Source: Campylobacteraceae bacterium (GTDB lineage Bacteria > Campylobacterota > Campylobacteria > Campylobacterales > Sulfurovaceae). Taken from it: DNA of 7,839 nucleotides. Under the pieces are notes generated by a model, which was not told the DNA's origin, searched no databases, and worked only from the letters and a program-made list of their open reading frames with translations. The stretch lies in the NCBI GenBank assembly GCA_027083075.1, contig JALWQQ010000050.1:1-7839 (forward strand), read 5' to 3'. Below are positions 1 through 6,919 of this stretch, piece after piece (positions within the stretch are counted from its first letter, which is position 1; each line of letters begins with the position of its first letter). The position numbers were made by a program, and so were the translations under genes.

Positions 1-898
1 GTTGCACCCCTTCGATACTATTGTAGCCTTTGTCATGATGCACGATGCGCAGCGCAATCTTCCCGTTTTCATCAAGAAACGCATCGCTTTTATAGGGTCG
101 CAATAGTACGCCCGTCGCATGGTTTGCATAGGCAAATAGCGCTTCAAGTTTTGATCCGTAACTCTTCTCAACCATCGCCAAGCGCAAACGGATCAAGAAA
201 GAGGGATCGACCGTCTCGATCGTCAAGAGTCGATACTGCACATCGGCGTCGCTCTCGCCTTCAACATGCAAGAGCATCTCTCTACCGATACCGAGTCGTG
301 TCTTCTCTTCGACTTGGTATTCGGGTTTTTGAAGTTTTTTGCCAAGCCCTACGGCAAGATCACGTGCCACACCGTAAATCGAGAGACAATCACCGCGGTT
401 AGCAGTCAGCTCAAGCTCTATAATCGTATCGGTCACGGCATCATAACTACCAAGCTCTCGTCCGGGTTCGAGTACGCCGATACTCTCATCAAGGATCATG
501 ATCCCCTTCTCTGTCTCCGGCAAGCCCAACTCGCTTGCCGAGCAGATCATACCCGCACTCTCTACACCGCGCAACTTTGCATGCTTGATCTCGAAATCAC
601 CGGGCAGCACCGCCCCGATCGTAGCTACGGCAACATACTCGGCATCTACGACATTCGCTGCGCCGCAGACGATTTGACGTACCCCGGTACCCACATCGAC
701 CTGACAAACATTGAGTTTGTCGGCATCGGGATGCTTTTTACAAGAGAGGATCTTTCCGACAACCACCTTGGAGGGGATCTCTATCTTTTGGATGCGATCG
801 ACCTCGAGTCCGATGCGGTTTAGCGTCTCGTAGATCTCACCATCACTCACCCCGCCGAGGTCTACAAACTCCTCCAGCCATCTTCTTGTTACTATCAT
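1..898 (-). CDS. pheT: Phenylalanyl-tRNA synthetase beta subunit, N-terminal part (gene runs off left edge)
   Basis: The minus strand is open from the ATG at 898-896 to the window edge (299 codons). PheT pairs with PheS in the cytoplasmic tetramer that charges tRNA-Phe with phenylalanine. The start reads [14 protein letters not shown], usual for PheT. Residues about 43-150 form the EMAP/OB-fold tRNA-binding domain, with the hallmarks [42 protein letters not shown] and [22 protein letters not shown] follows, and from about residue 210 the B3/B4 region begins (YRLLTIETV, then [14 protein letters not shown]). The B5 and anticodon-binding-like parts lie outside the window; whole PheT proteins are near 780-800 residues. 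The ATG overlaps the pheS stop as ATGA, and a GGAG lies 8 bases upstream inside pheS, so the two are probably translationally coupled. Seen directly: the reading frame and motifs. Known from the family: the role. Confidence 0.96.
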   Translation of the reverse strand, partial: MIVTRRWLEEFVDLGGVSDGEIYETLNRIGLEVDRIQKIEIPSKVVVGKILSCKKHPDADKLNVCQVDVGTGVRQIVCGAANVVDAEYVAVATIGAVLPGDFEIKHAKLRGVESAGMICSASELGLPETEKGIMILDESIGVLEPGRELGSYDAVTDTIIELELTANRGDCLSIYGVARDLAVGLGKKLQKPEYQVEEKTRLGIGREMLLHVEGESDADVQYRLLTIETVDPSFLIRLRLAMVEKSYGSKLEALFAYANHATGVLLRPYKSDAFLDENGKIALRIVHHDKGYNSIEGVQ

Positions 899-1887
899 GC
901 AAACTGCTCCAACAACCTGATATCACCCTCGAAGAGCGAACGAAGATCGGGGATACGATGCAAAAGCATCGCGAAGCGCTCTACCCCAAGACCGAAGGCG
1001 TACCCGCTGACATTTTCATACCCGACCGCATGGAAGACATTGGGATCGACCAATCCACAGCCGAGCACCTCTAACCATCCCGTGTGCGAACAGACCCTGC
1101 ACCCCTCCCCTTCGCAGAAGATACAGGAGATATCGACTTCGGCAGAGGGCTCTGTAAAAGGGAAAAAGCTTGGACGAAAGCGTACGGCGACATCACCGAA
1201 CATATAGTGTAAAAAGTCAGTCAAGACAGACTTAAGATGCGCAAAAGAGACCTTCCCCTCTTCGTCTACCACTAAAGCCTCGACTTGATGAAACATCGGT
1301 GTATGCGTCAGGTCATAGTCACGCCTAAAAACCGCACCGGGTGCGATCATACGAATCGGCGGCTTTTGGCGCAACATCGTATGGATCTGCACCGGCGAGG
1401 TATGCGTACGCAAGAGCCTACCGTCACCGAAGTAGAAAGTATCTTGCATATCGCGCGCGGGGTGATACTTGGGAAGATTGAGCGCTTCGAAGTTGTGAAA
1501 ATCATCTTCTACCAACGGTCCCTCTTCTATCGCAAAATTGAGCGAAACGAAGTAGTCGATAATGCGATCCATCGTCTCCATCACGGGATGCAACGCACCC
1601 TTATGTGCGATTGTGTCGTAAAGCGCGACGTCCAATGCCTCGGATTGCATCTTCTCTTCAAGCGCTTTACGCTTCAGTGTCGCCATCTTCTCGTCAAAAG
1701 TGTGTTGAAGCTTTGTCTTGAGCTCATTGAGCCCTTGCGCAAACGCCTTCTTCTCTTCCGGCGGCACCGACTTCATCTTGGCAAACTCTGCCGCCAAGAT
1801 CCCCTTTTTGCCAAATATCTCTACCCGTACCGCCTCTAAAGCTTCGACACTCTCGGCGCGTTCGATCTTTTCGTATAACTCTTGCAT
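895..1887 (-). CDS. pheS: Phenylalanyl-tRNA synthetase alpha subunit
   Basis: A 330-residue class II aminoacyl-tRNA synthetase catalytic subunit, close to the E. coli length. Residues about 1-85 are charged and helical, matching the N-terminal coiled-coil arm that contacts tRNA. The catalytic core follows: [17 protein letters not shown], the motif 2 region with [19 protein letters not shown], the phenylalanine-pocket stretch [13 protein letters not shown], and motif 3 [10 protein letters not shown] near residues 299-308. Four cysteines at about 255, 258, 263 and 266 make a CxxC-x4-CxxC knuckle; similar cysteine-rich inserts occur in other bacterial PheS proteins. The ATG at 1887-1885 has TAGGAG only 3 bases upstream. 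The stop overlaps the pheT start. The short distance from the likely promoter (about 30 bases) leaves no room for a T-box or leader-peptide attenuator. Confidence 0.97.
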   Translation of the reverse strand: MQELYEKIERAESVEALEAVRVEIFGKKGILAAEFAKMKSVPPEEKKAFAQGLNELKTKLQHTFDEKMATLKRKALEEKMQSEALDVALYDTIAHKGALHPVMETMDRIIDYFVSLNFAIEEGPLVEDDFHNFEALNLPKYHPARDMQDTFYFGDGRLLRTHTSPVQIHTMLRQKPPIRMIAPGAVFRRDYDLTHTPMFHQVEALVVDEEGKVSFAHLKSVLTDFLHYMFGDVAVRFRPSFFPFTEPSAEVDISCIFCEGEGCRVCSHTGWLEVLGCGLVDPNVFHAVGYENVSGYAFGLGVERFAMLLHRIPDLRSLFEGDIRLLEQFA

Positions 1888-1920
1888 CAGCTCCTATCCC
1901 TGCCGATTCTATTTGCCGTG

Positions 1921-1926
1921 ATTGTA
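1921..1926 (-). promoter_or_regulatory. Candidate -10 box for pheS-pheT
   Basis: On the minus strand 1926-1921 reads TACAAT, one mismatch from TATAAT, and would place the transcript start near 1914, about 27 bases before the pheS ATG. No convincing -35 is seen. It sits inside the spacer shared with the divergent HIT gene. Confidence 0.45.
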
Positions 1927-1947
1927 CCCTAAAGTATCTAATGGATA

Positions 1948-1956
1948 TGCTATAAT
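1948..1956 (+). promoter_or_regulatory. Extended -10 promoter for the HIT gene
   Basis: The plus strand reads TGC followed by a perfect TATAAT (1951-1956). Transcription would begin near 1963, about 30 bases before the HIT start codon. There is no good -35 hexamer 17 bases upstream, which fits an extended -10 promoter. Confidence 0.65.
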
Positions 1957-1993
1957 GCCCAAAAGCCAAAGCTCGAGAAGAAAGGATAACACT

Positions 1994-2350
1994 ATGTGTA
2001 TATTTTGCAAAATCGTAGAGAAAGAGTTACCAAGCAACACCGTGCTGGAAAACGAAGAGTTTATGGCGTTTCACGACATCTATCCCAAGGCACCGATCCA
2101 CGTCTTGGTGATACCCAAAAAGCATGTCGAGAGTTTCCACGAAGTCGATAGCGATACGATGGCAAAGATGACACCCTTCATCCAAGAGGTCGCCCGTACA
2201 CTCGGTGTCGATAAAACAGGTTACAGGCTTGTCACCAATATCGGCAGCGACGGAGGGCAAGAGGTGCTGCATCTACACTTTCATCTCCTTGGCGGGGGAA
2301 AGTTACGATGGGATCACGGACACGGCGACGATCCTCACAAGGCGCTTTGA
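1994..2350 (+). CDS. HIT (histidine triad) family nucleotide-binding protein
   Basis: A 118-residue protein of the HINT branch of the HIT superfamily, small cytoplasmic enzymes that bind nucleotides and cleave AMP-linked substrates (phosphoramidates, or dinucleoside polyphosphates in related branches). The triad HLHFHLL carries histidines 93, 95 and 97, with the central one expected to be the catalytic nucleophile. TNIGSDGGQEV just before it is typical of HINT proteins. The N-terminal MCIFCKIV has the CxxC that, with His44 and a triad-region histidine, forms the zinc site of many bacterial members. The ATG at 1994 is preferred because AAGGA lies 7 bases upstream (1982-1986) and the conserved CIFC begins right there; reading further upstream would run into the promoter. 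It is divergent from pheS. The physiological substrate cannot be told from sequence. Confidence 0.93.
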   Translation: MCIFCKIVEKELPSNTVLENEEFMAFHDIYPKAPIHVLVIPKKHVESFHEVDSDTMAKMTPFIQEVARTLGVDKTGYRLVTNIGSDGGQEVLHLHFHLLGGGKLRWDHGHGDDPHKAL

Positions 2351-2409
2351 TACCGCTTTAAGCTTCTTTAGGCTTTAAGATATTATCTTGGCGCCAAAGC
2401 GGAAAAAGT

Positions 2410-2958
2410 CTATGATCTAAACTTCTCAAATACTACAGCGAAATCGATAGTGGCATTGCACGGCAAGCCCTCGAAACGATAGGACTCCAAAGAAAAGTCC
2501 CCAACTTTAATATAGTCGTTCGTATGCAAGCGGTATATCTTAGCTTTAAGATCATCGGGGTAGACCAAAACGTAGTAGGGAACACGCTCTGTTTTATACT
2601 TTTCGAATTTGTATTTTTCATCTCTTTTAGCTGTAGATCTGCTTACAACCTCAACGATAATCAAAGGCGATTTGGTAATATATGCGTAATGAGCCTCATT
2701 GCAGATTAACGCTATATCGGGTTTCAAAACCGTTGTTTCATCAATCTTCCAATCCTGCTCTACCACAACCAAGCACTGCTTACACCTCCTTGTAGATGTA
2801 AAAAGCTCTCCTGCAATCGCACTCGCTATAGCTCGATGAGAAATGACAGGTGAAGGCGCCATGGCATAAGCTATCCCATCTATAAGCTCCCACTCTCCAT
2901 CCCACTGCTTATAATCATCGTAAGTGTAATATTCGATCGCTTCCGCCAAGGGTGCCAT
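2410..2958 (-). CDS. Uma2 family protein (PD-(D/E)XK nuclease-like fold, DUF820)
   Basis: A 182-residue protein with the Uma2/DUF820 pattern: an N-terminal YYTYDDYKQW-x4-ELIDGIAY segment, then KPDIALIC (Asp81), PLIIVEVVSRSTAKRDEKYK (Glu103, Ser106, Ser108, Asp113, Lys115) and VPYYVLVYPD. Asp81, Glu103 and the downstream lysines match the catalytic layout of the restriction-endonuclease-like superfamily, so the nuclease core looks intact. The biological role of Uma2 proteins is not settled. They are most abundant in cyanobacteria and turn up sporadically elsewhere, which suggests transfer (inference). The ATG at 2958-2956 has AGGAG 5 bases upstream and an extended -10 box further up. It converges with the HIT gene, leaving 59 bases between stop codons. 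No toxin, antitoxin or partner gene is adjacent. Confidence 0.9.
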   Translation of the reverse strand: MAPLAEAIEYYTYDDYKQWDGEWELIDGIAYAMAPSPVISHRAIASAIAGELFTSTRRCKQCLVVVEQDWKIDETTVLKPDIALICNEAHYAYITKSPLIIVEVVSRSTAKRDEKYKFEKYKTERVPYYVLVYPDDLKAKIYRLHTNDYIKVGDFSLESYRFEGLPCNATIDFAVVFEKFRS

Positions 2959-2987
2959 AATGTCTCCTGTTTAACAACTTTCTCTTC

Positions 2988-2996
2988 ATTATAACA
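2988..2996 (-). promoter_or_regulatory. Extended -10 promoter for the Uma2 gene
   Basis: On the minus strand 2996-2988 reads TGT followed by a perfect TATAAT. It lies about 30 bases before the Uma2 ATG and suggests the gene is transcribed on its own rather than by read-through from the argH unit. Confidence 0.65.
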
Positions 2997-3091
2997 CATT
3001 TCATCGCATCGTGAATTATTTTATCTTCAAAAGATTGCCCGAAAAAGCTTTTGTGAAAGAAGCAATGGCGATACAGGCATATGCGCACGCT

Positions 3092-3100
3092 TGCTATACT
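3092..3100 (+). promoter_or_regulatory. Orphan extended -10 box facing the OsmC gene
   Basis: TGC followed by TATACT on the plus strand, with no plus-strand gene downstream. A transcript from here would run antisense into the 3' end of the OsmC gene. It may be a leftover promoter or a chance match. Confidence 0.3.
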
Positions 3101-3142
3101 TCGCCGCATAAGTAGAGTGCAAACAAGAGCTCTCGACAGCGA

Positions 3143-3616
3143 CTATGAACAACACGCTCCGCCAAAGCCGTCGTCAAATATACGCTCGGCACTACTGCCA
3201 CCGGAGACTATGGACGCTTTGTCGGCAATCTTCTCACCGTTGTAAACGATCGTGTAGTAGACCTTGACAGCGTCGCGGATCGAGTTTACCGTTGTACAGT
3301 AACTCTCCAAAGATGCAAGGATATAGCGTTTGGCTCTAACAGCATCAAACGAGGCTTCGAAATCGTAAATGATATGGATTGATGCAAACTTCATCGGTAC
3401 TTGCATCTCTCTTTCTATCTCGGCACTGATACGATAGTTGCTTACGACATAACCGTCCTTCTCCGCCATAACCACCAAATCAATGCCGGTACACCCGATA
3501 ATCCCCGTAGCAAAATACTCTACCGGCGTGATCTCTTTACAGTCCAGCACAAAGCCGGACTTCGCAGTCTTTGCCTCGAACCGCTTCTCTCCAAGATAAC
3601 TTAATGATACTTCCAT
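3143..3616 (-). CDS. OsmC family protein (predicted thiol peroxidase-like)
   Basis: A 157-residue OsmC/Ohr-superfamily protein. Members are dimeric and many reduce organic hydroperoxides through two active-site cysteines. The expected pair is present: Cys42 in TGIIGCTGIDLV, at the start of the long central helix, and Cys107 in LESYCTTVNSI. VEYFATGIIGC and the beta strand ASIHIIYDFEA also fit the fold. It is nearer the YhfA-like OsmC branch than Ohr, so peroxidase activity is plausible but not certain. The last 20 or so residues (SGGSSAERIFDDGFGGACCS) form a glycine-rich tail ending in two adjacent cysteines beyond the OsmC core. The ATG at 3616-3614 follows the argH stop by 9 bases, with only a purine-rich GAGAAAGAG as ribosome site, so it is probably the second gene of an argH transcript. 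Confidence 0.87.
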   Translation of the reverse strand: MEVSLSYLGEKRFEAKTAKSGFVLDCKEITPVEYFATGIIGCTGIDLVVMAEKDGYVVSNYRISAEIEREMQVPMKFASIHIIYDFEASFDAVRAKRYILASLESYCTTVNSIRDAVKVYYTIVYNGEKIADKASIVSGGSSAERIFDDGFGGACCS

Positions 3617-3625
3617 TCTCTTTCT

Positions 3626-5020
3626 CTACTTACTTGCTTCTTGTCTCAACCACTCTCTCATCGCCTCAATCTGCTCTACGGTGCGCTCGGTCGCCGTACC
3701 GCCTTCGGATGCGCGAGCATTCATCGACGCACGATTGTCCAACAGTGTCACAACATCTTCGTCGATCTCGCCACTTACTTTGTGCAGCTCCTCGATGCTG
3801 AGTTGTGAAATATCCTTGTCCAACGATTCGGCAAAGTTCACAATCTCACCTGTGAGATGGTAGGCATCACGAAACGGCATGCCTTTTTCGCGCACCAGAT
3901 AATCCGCCAGATCGGTCGCACTGAGATGCCCTACCATGCAGGCGCGATGCATCGCCTCTTTGTTGACCGTCATCTCCGAGAGCATCTCGTCAAGTACCGC
4001 CACACTCAACTCTGCCGTTTGTACCGAGTCAAAGACCCCCTCTTTATCCTCTTGCATATCTTTATTGTATGCCAGAGGCAAGCCTTTCATGACTGTCAGA
4101 AGTGCCACGAGATTGCCGTTAACACGCCCTGTTTTAGCTCGAAGCAGTTCCGGGATATCCGGGTTTTTCTTTTGCGGCATGATGGAACTTCCCGTCGCAT
4201 GTTTGTCCGAGAGCTTGATCCACCCGAACTCCGCACTACTCCAGAGGATCAACTCTTCACTCAAGCGACTCATGTGCATCATCATCGTTGCGATATTGAA
4301 GAGCATCTCAAGTGCAAAATCTCGATCGCTCACAGTATCGAGACAATTAAGCGTCGGTGCATCAAAGCCTAGCGACTGCGCCGTCAGGTTTCTATCGATC
4401 GGATGCGGTGTGCCCGCCAAGGCGGCACATCCAAGAGGTGAAAGGTTATTGCGTTCATAAGCACTCACAAAACGTTCATAGTCGCGTTTAAACATCGAAG
4501 CGTACGCCATCATGTGGTACCCGAAGTTGATCGGTTGCGCATGTTGCAAATGCGTCATTCCGGGAAGCAGCGTATCGGTATGTGCTTCAGCGATACCCAC
4601 GAAGGTTTCGACAAGAGAGAGAAGCATCTCGGCAATGATGCGGTTATGCTTTTGCACATACAACCTGAAGTCGGTCGCCACCTGATCGTTACGACTACGC
4701 GCGGTATGCAGTCGCTTGCCCGCATCACCCACACGACGCGTCAACTCATCCTCTATCGCCATATGGATATCCTCTTCGCCGCCATCAAGCGATAGCTTAC
4801 CTGAGCGGATATCTTCGAGTATACTCTCCAACCCTTCCTTGATCGCCCTTAAATCCTCTTGCGTTATGATCCCACGATCTGCAAGCATAGCTGCATGCGC
4901 CAACGAGCCCTTGATGTCCTCCTCATAAAGCACCTTATCAAACGGCAAAGAGTCGTTAAGTGCCTTAAGAAGCGCGGAACTTTCTGTCTTGATGCGTGCT
5001 GAAGCAAGTTTTTTCGACAT
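3626..5020 (-). CDS. argH: Argininosuccinate lyase
   Basis: A 464-residue member of the fumarase/aspartase superfamily at the normal length for ArgH. It splits argininosuccinate to arginine and fumarate, the last step of arginine synthesis, as a cytoplasmic homotetramer. Key motifs in order are [13 protein letters not shown] (about 105-117, substrate binding), [12 protein letters not shown] (155-166, with His157 as the conserved active-site histidine), [11 protein letters not shown] (about 228-238), and the superfamily signature [12 protein letters not shown] (277-288), whose serine loop holds the catalytic base. [15 protein letters not shown] follows. The ATG at 5020-5018 has AGGA 6 bases upstream. 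All key residues look intact and there is no frame disruption. The OsmC gene follows 9 bases downstream. No other arginine gene lies in the window. Confidence 0.97.
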   Translation of the reverse strand: MSKKLASARIKTESSALLKALNDSLPFDKVLYEEDIKGSLAHAAMLADRGIITQEDLRAIKEGLESILEDIRSGKLSLDGGEEDIHMAIEDELTRRVGDAGKRLHTARSRNDQVATDFRLYVQKHNRIIAEMLLSLVETFVGIAEAHTDTLLPGMTHLQHAQPINFGYHMMAYASMFKRDYERFVSAYERNNLSPLGCAALAGTPHPIDRNLTAQSLGFDAPTLNCLDTVSDRDFALEMLFNIATMMMHMSRLSEELILWSSAEFGWIKLSDKHATGSSIMPQKKNPDIPELLRAKTGRVNGNLVALLTVMKGLPLAYNKDMQEDKEGVFDSVQTAELSVAVLDEMLSEMTVNKEAMHRACMVGHLSATDLADYLVREKGMPFRDAYHLTGEIVNFAESLDKDISQLSIEELHKVSGEIDEDVVTLLDNRASMNARASEGGTATERTVEQIEAMREWLRQEASK

Positions 5021-5048
5021 TAGAATTCCTGATAGAAGTTATTGCGAT

Positions 5049-5054
5049 ATTGTA
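5049..5054 (-). promoter_or_regulatory. Candidate -10 box for argH
   Basis: The minus strand reads TACAAT at 5054-5049, giving a leader of about 22 bases before the argH ATG. No -35 match and no recognisable ARG-box operator is seen nearby. Confidence 0.4.
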
Positions 5055-5190
5055 GCGCATAAGGGCTTTGGGTGGCGTGAGGGACTATTGTTCCATTACC
5101 CCCTTTGCCTAAGGTTTCAGATTGTATCAGACCCTCAATTTGCACTGACCACAAATTTCGATAAACGTTTTTGTTTTACCGATAATGATA

Positions 5191-5278
5191 CCTACACCGG
5201 GCATTAAAATTTTACTTAATCTACAATTGTGCAGTTACAATTTTTAGCCGGTGAAAAATTATTGCTTATGGTTGTAGG
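5191..5278. repeat. Nested inverted repeats (possible structured RNA or protein-binding dyad)
   Basis: Three sets of arms nest around one centre. Outer: CCTACA (5191-5196) with TGTAGG (5273-5278). Middle: ACCGG-g-C-at-TAAA (5196-5208) with TTTAGCCGGT (5243-5252), 10 pairs interrupted by small bulges. Inner: AATTGT (5225-5230) with ACAATT (5237-5242) around a 6-base loop. The outer and middle left arms share base 5196. An alternative hairpin pairs AATTTTT (5239-5245) with AAAAATT (5254-5260). It is mostly A/T-paired apart from the CCGG core, so it is a weak terminator candidate. Confidence 0.45.
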
Positions 5279-5294
5279 TTGTTAGCTGCCCCTC

Positions 5295-5308
5295 AGACCA
5301 TAGACCAT
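5295..5308 (+). repeat. Two-copy 7-base tandem repeat
   Basis: AGACCAT occurs twice in direct succession. Read on the other strand it is ATGGTCT twice. The 9-mer ATGGTCTAT made by the junction recurs in the opposite orientation at 7280-7288 on the other side of the DUF1566 locus. Confidence 0.6.
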
Positions 5309-5328
5309 CATACCACAAGATCGCCAAC

Positions 5329-5360
5329 CATTTTTCACTCTTCACTCTTCATTTTTCATT
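5329..5360 (+). repeat. 7-base tandem repeat array, about 4.6 copies
   Basis: Successive units are CATTTTT, CACTCTT, CACTCTT, CATTTTT and a partial CATT. On the minus strand, the coding strand of the neighbouring genes, this reads as A/G-rich AATGAAA or AGTGAAG units. The period is exact at 7 bases, with base changes only at two positions within the unit. It starts about 18 bases beyond the DUF1566 gene stop. Confidence 0.8.
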
Positions 5361-5377
5361 ATCAAATCTAAAAGTCT

Positions 5378-5821
5378 CTATTGTCCGCCTCGAACACAAC
5401 GCGCATATTCTACAGTAGACTTTCCATGATAATCTGAGCCACCTGTCAAAAAACTTACAAGCCATGCGTAGTTTGTGTAATGCTGGGAAGTAGTAGATGA
5501 CCAACAAGCAAACGAAGCAAGCGAAGTAGTATACTGGAACGCGGGACTAATAGCTGGCTCATTGTACGAACGGTCTACAATGGAGCGAAGCTCATTGATA
5601 TTTGGTAGTCGCCAGTCTGTGTAGCCTCCCAAGGAGAGATTCTCACAGTAATCGATGGCATCTCTCCAAGTTGCTTGCTTGATGTTGCCACCATTGTCGC
5701 TGTAGTCATCTTGCCACTGTAAGCCTGTTTTATTGTCGGTGACGATGCCGCTACTACTTCGGGTGAAATCTGCTAAGAGTAGCGCACTAAGCCCGATCGT
5801 AATCAAAAGAATTTTTTTCAT
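5378..5821 (-). CDS. Exported single-domain Lcl/DUF1566 protein
   Basis: A 147-residue protein. Residues 1-17 (MKKILLITIGLSALLLA) form a signal peptide with likely cleavage near Ala17, so it is probably exported to the periplasm or beyond. The rest is one Lcl C-terminal/DUF1566 domain: VTDNKTGLQWQDD, ATWRDAIDYCENLSLGGY, TDWRLPNINELRSIVD, CWSSTTS and the terminal ARCVRGGQ. The cysteine of YCENL and that of RCVRGG are the pair expected to form the domain's disulfide. The fold is related to C-type lectin/sulfatase-modifying folds and is thought to bind ligands; no function is established. The ATG at 5821-5819 has a strong GAGGAG 6 bases upstream. It begins 28 bases after the stop of the broken DUF1566 lipoprotein gene and is its paralogue, so the two were probably co-transcribed. 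Confidence 0.88.
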   Translation of the reverse strand: MKKILLITIGLSALLLADFTRSSSGIVTDNKTGLQWQDDYSDNGGNIKQATWRDAIDYCENLSLGGYTDWRLPNINELRSIVDRSYNEPAISPAFQYTTSLASFACWSSTTSQHYTNYAWLVSFLTGGSDYHGKSTVEYARCVRGGQ

Positions 5822-6340
5822 CTATTACTCCTCACATTATTTATGTTTTTCACTGTCCACCTCGAACACAACGAACACTATTAGTGGTTCCACTTGTTCC
5901 GCTCACGCCCTTCCAAAGACTTGCAACCCACATAGCAGGCGCATAGTAATGCACAACAGTAGATGACCAATAATAGTCCGAGTGCTCAAACGGGAATATC
6001 GGTTCCGGAGCCACATTCTGGAATACCGGGTCGATCGTAGGATGGCTATGCCCAAAATCAACAATGCCCTCAAGCTCTTCGATACTTGGTAGTCGCCAAT
6101 CACTGTAGCCACCAAGTGTAAGATTGGCACAGTAGGCTTTGGCACCGTTCCATGTGTTTTTTATAGCTTGTGCATCGGCATTATCTTGCCACATTAACCC
6201 CGTGATATTATCCGTTACGATCTCTTTGGTGTCATTACGGGTATAACTTGGCGCGACCCCCATCCGATAGTAGCCGTCGTCTTTGATGCTGCCATCAGTC
6301 ACTTCAGTGCCGTTTTCGTCGTAGCTTTTGGTCTGTCCGG

Positions 6341-6346
6341 TTTTTT
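6341..6346 (-). other. Frameshift site in the DUF1566 lipoprotein gene (A6 homopolymer)
   Basis: The minus strand reads CTC, six A, then CCGG. In the upstream frame this gives HLKKPDRPKATT and a stop at 6301-6299. With one more A the frame reads HLKKTGQTKSYDENG and joins the DUF1566 domain without a break; KTGQT-x-SY is the usual lead-in to this domain. The A6 run does not sit in the phase needed for a classic X XXY YYZ slippery heptamer. Confidence 0.85.
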
Positions 6347-6919
6347 GAGGTGTGTCGTAACTGTCGTTGCGCTTTGCGCCGTCACCACGACACTGTCACT
6401 CGCCGTAGCATTGTCATCATCTGTCACCGTCAGCGTGATCGTATGTGCCCCTACCGAGAGGTTGGTTTCGGTGAAACTTGCCTGTGTAGAGAGTGTACTG
6501 TTACCCTCTTTCCAACTGTAGGTGATGATATTGCCGTCACTATCGCTGCTACCCGACCCATCAAAGGTGATTGCTTCACCTTCACTTACCGTGGTCGGTG
6601 TCGCGGTGGCGTTGGCTTTAGGTGGAGTGTTAGGAGCGGCTTGTACCGTTACGGTACGAGTAACTTGATCAGCTGCATTGCCCGCACTATCATTGACATC
6701 GTAAGTAATCGTATAAGTGCCGATTGTGCTTGTATCGACGGGGTTGCGTACTACGATTTGATCGGTAATATTCCCATCGTTATTGTCCATTGCTATTGCG
6801 CCGGGATCGTTATATGTTTCACCAACTGTTATCGTAATATTTACATCGCCTACCAATGTTATGATCGGTTTTGTAGTGTCCGTAATGACAGTGCCCGCAT
6901 CTGTTGTACCGGTATTCGT

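Larger units (their letters stand above)
5055..5377. other. Gene-free, repeat-bearing spacer between argH and the DUF1566 locus
   Basis: No open frame here has a ribosome site or recognisable product. It lies upstream of argH and downstream of the DUF1566 genes. It is rich in short structure: nested inverted repeats around 5191-5278, a 7-base tandem duplication at 5295-5308 and a 7-base tandem array at 5329-5360. There is no clear GC-rich stem plus U-run that would end the DUF1566 transcript. I cannot match it to a named mobile element or RNA family. Confidence 0.6.

Noticed and set aside
266..823. 185-codon open frame on the plus strand
   Set aside because: It lies entirely antisense to pheT, whose frame has clear family motifs; it is a shadow.
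2353..2402. Bidirectional terminator between the HIT and Uma2 genes
   Set aside because: CCGCTTT and AAAGCGG pair, but the loop is about 36 bases and no U-run follows on either strand. The small AAGAT-ATT-ATCTT hairpin is too weak.
2915..3109. 64-codon minus-strand frame upstream of the Uma2 gene
   Set aside because: It overlaps the Uma2 promoter, ribosome site and start codon, and has no motif; it is unlikely to be a gene.
3857..4460. Two long plus-strand open frames
   Set aside because: Both are antisense to argH and have no recognisable domains or ribosome sites.
5125..5207. Short minus-strand peptide starting MPGVGIII near 5205
   Set aside because: About 25 codons with no ribosome site; it cannot be separated from chance.
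5239..5260. Rho-independent terminator for the DUF1566 genes
   Set aside because: The AATTTTT/AAAAATT stem is almost all A/T pairs, so it is too weak to call; it is kept only as part of the inverted-repeat feature.
5191..5300. Integron attC site
   Set aside because: GTTAGCT and its complement near 5280 recall attC core ends, but they do not fit the GTTRRRY / RYYYAAC pattern, no matching partner core is found, and there is no integrase.
5378..6340. DUF1566 domains as variable-region targets of a diversity-generating retroelement
   Set aside because: Such folds are known retroelement targets, but the window has no reverse transcriptase and no template repeat, and the two copies differ at all bases, not mainly at adenines. 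A genome search for a template matching the 3' end would decide it.
6341..6347. Programmed -1 ribosomal frameshift at A AAA AAC
   Set aside because: The heptamer is present, but its codon phase does not match the incoming frame, and no clear downstream stimulatory stem is seen. A one-base deletion explains the data better.
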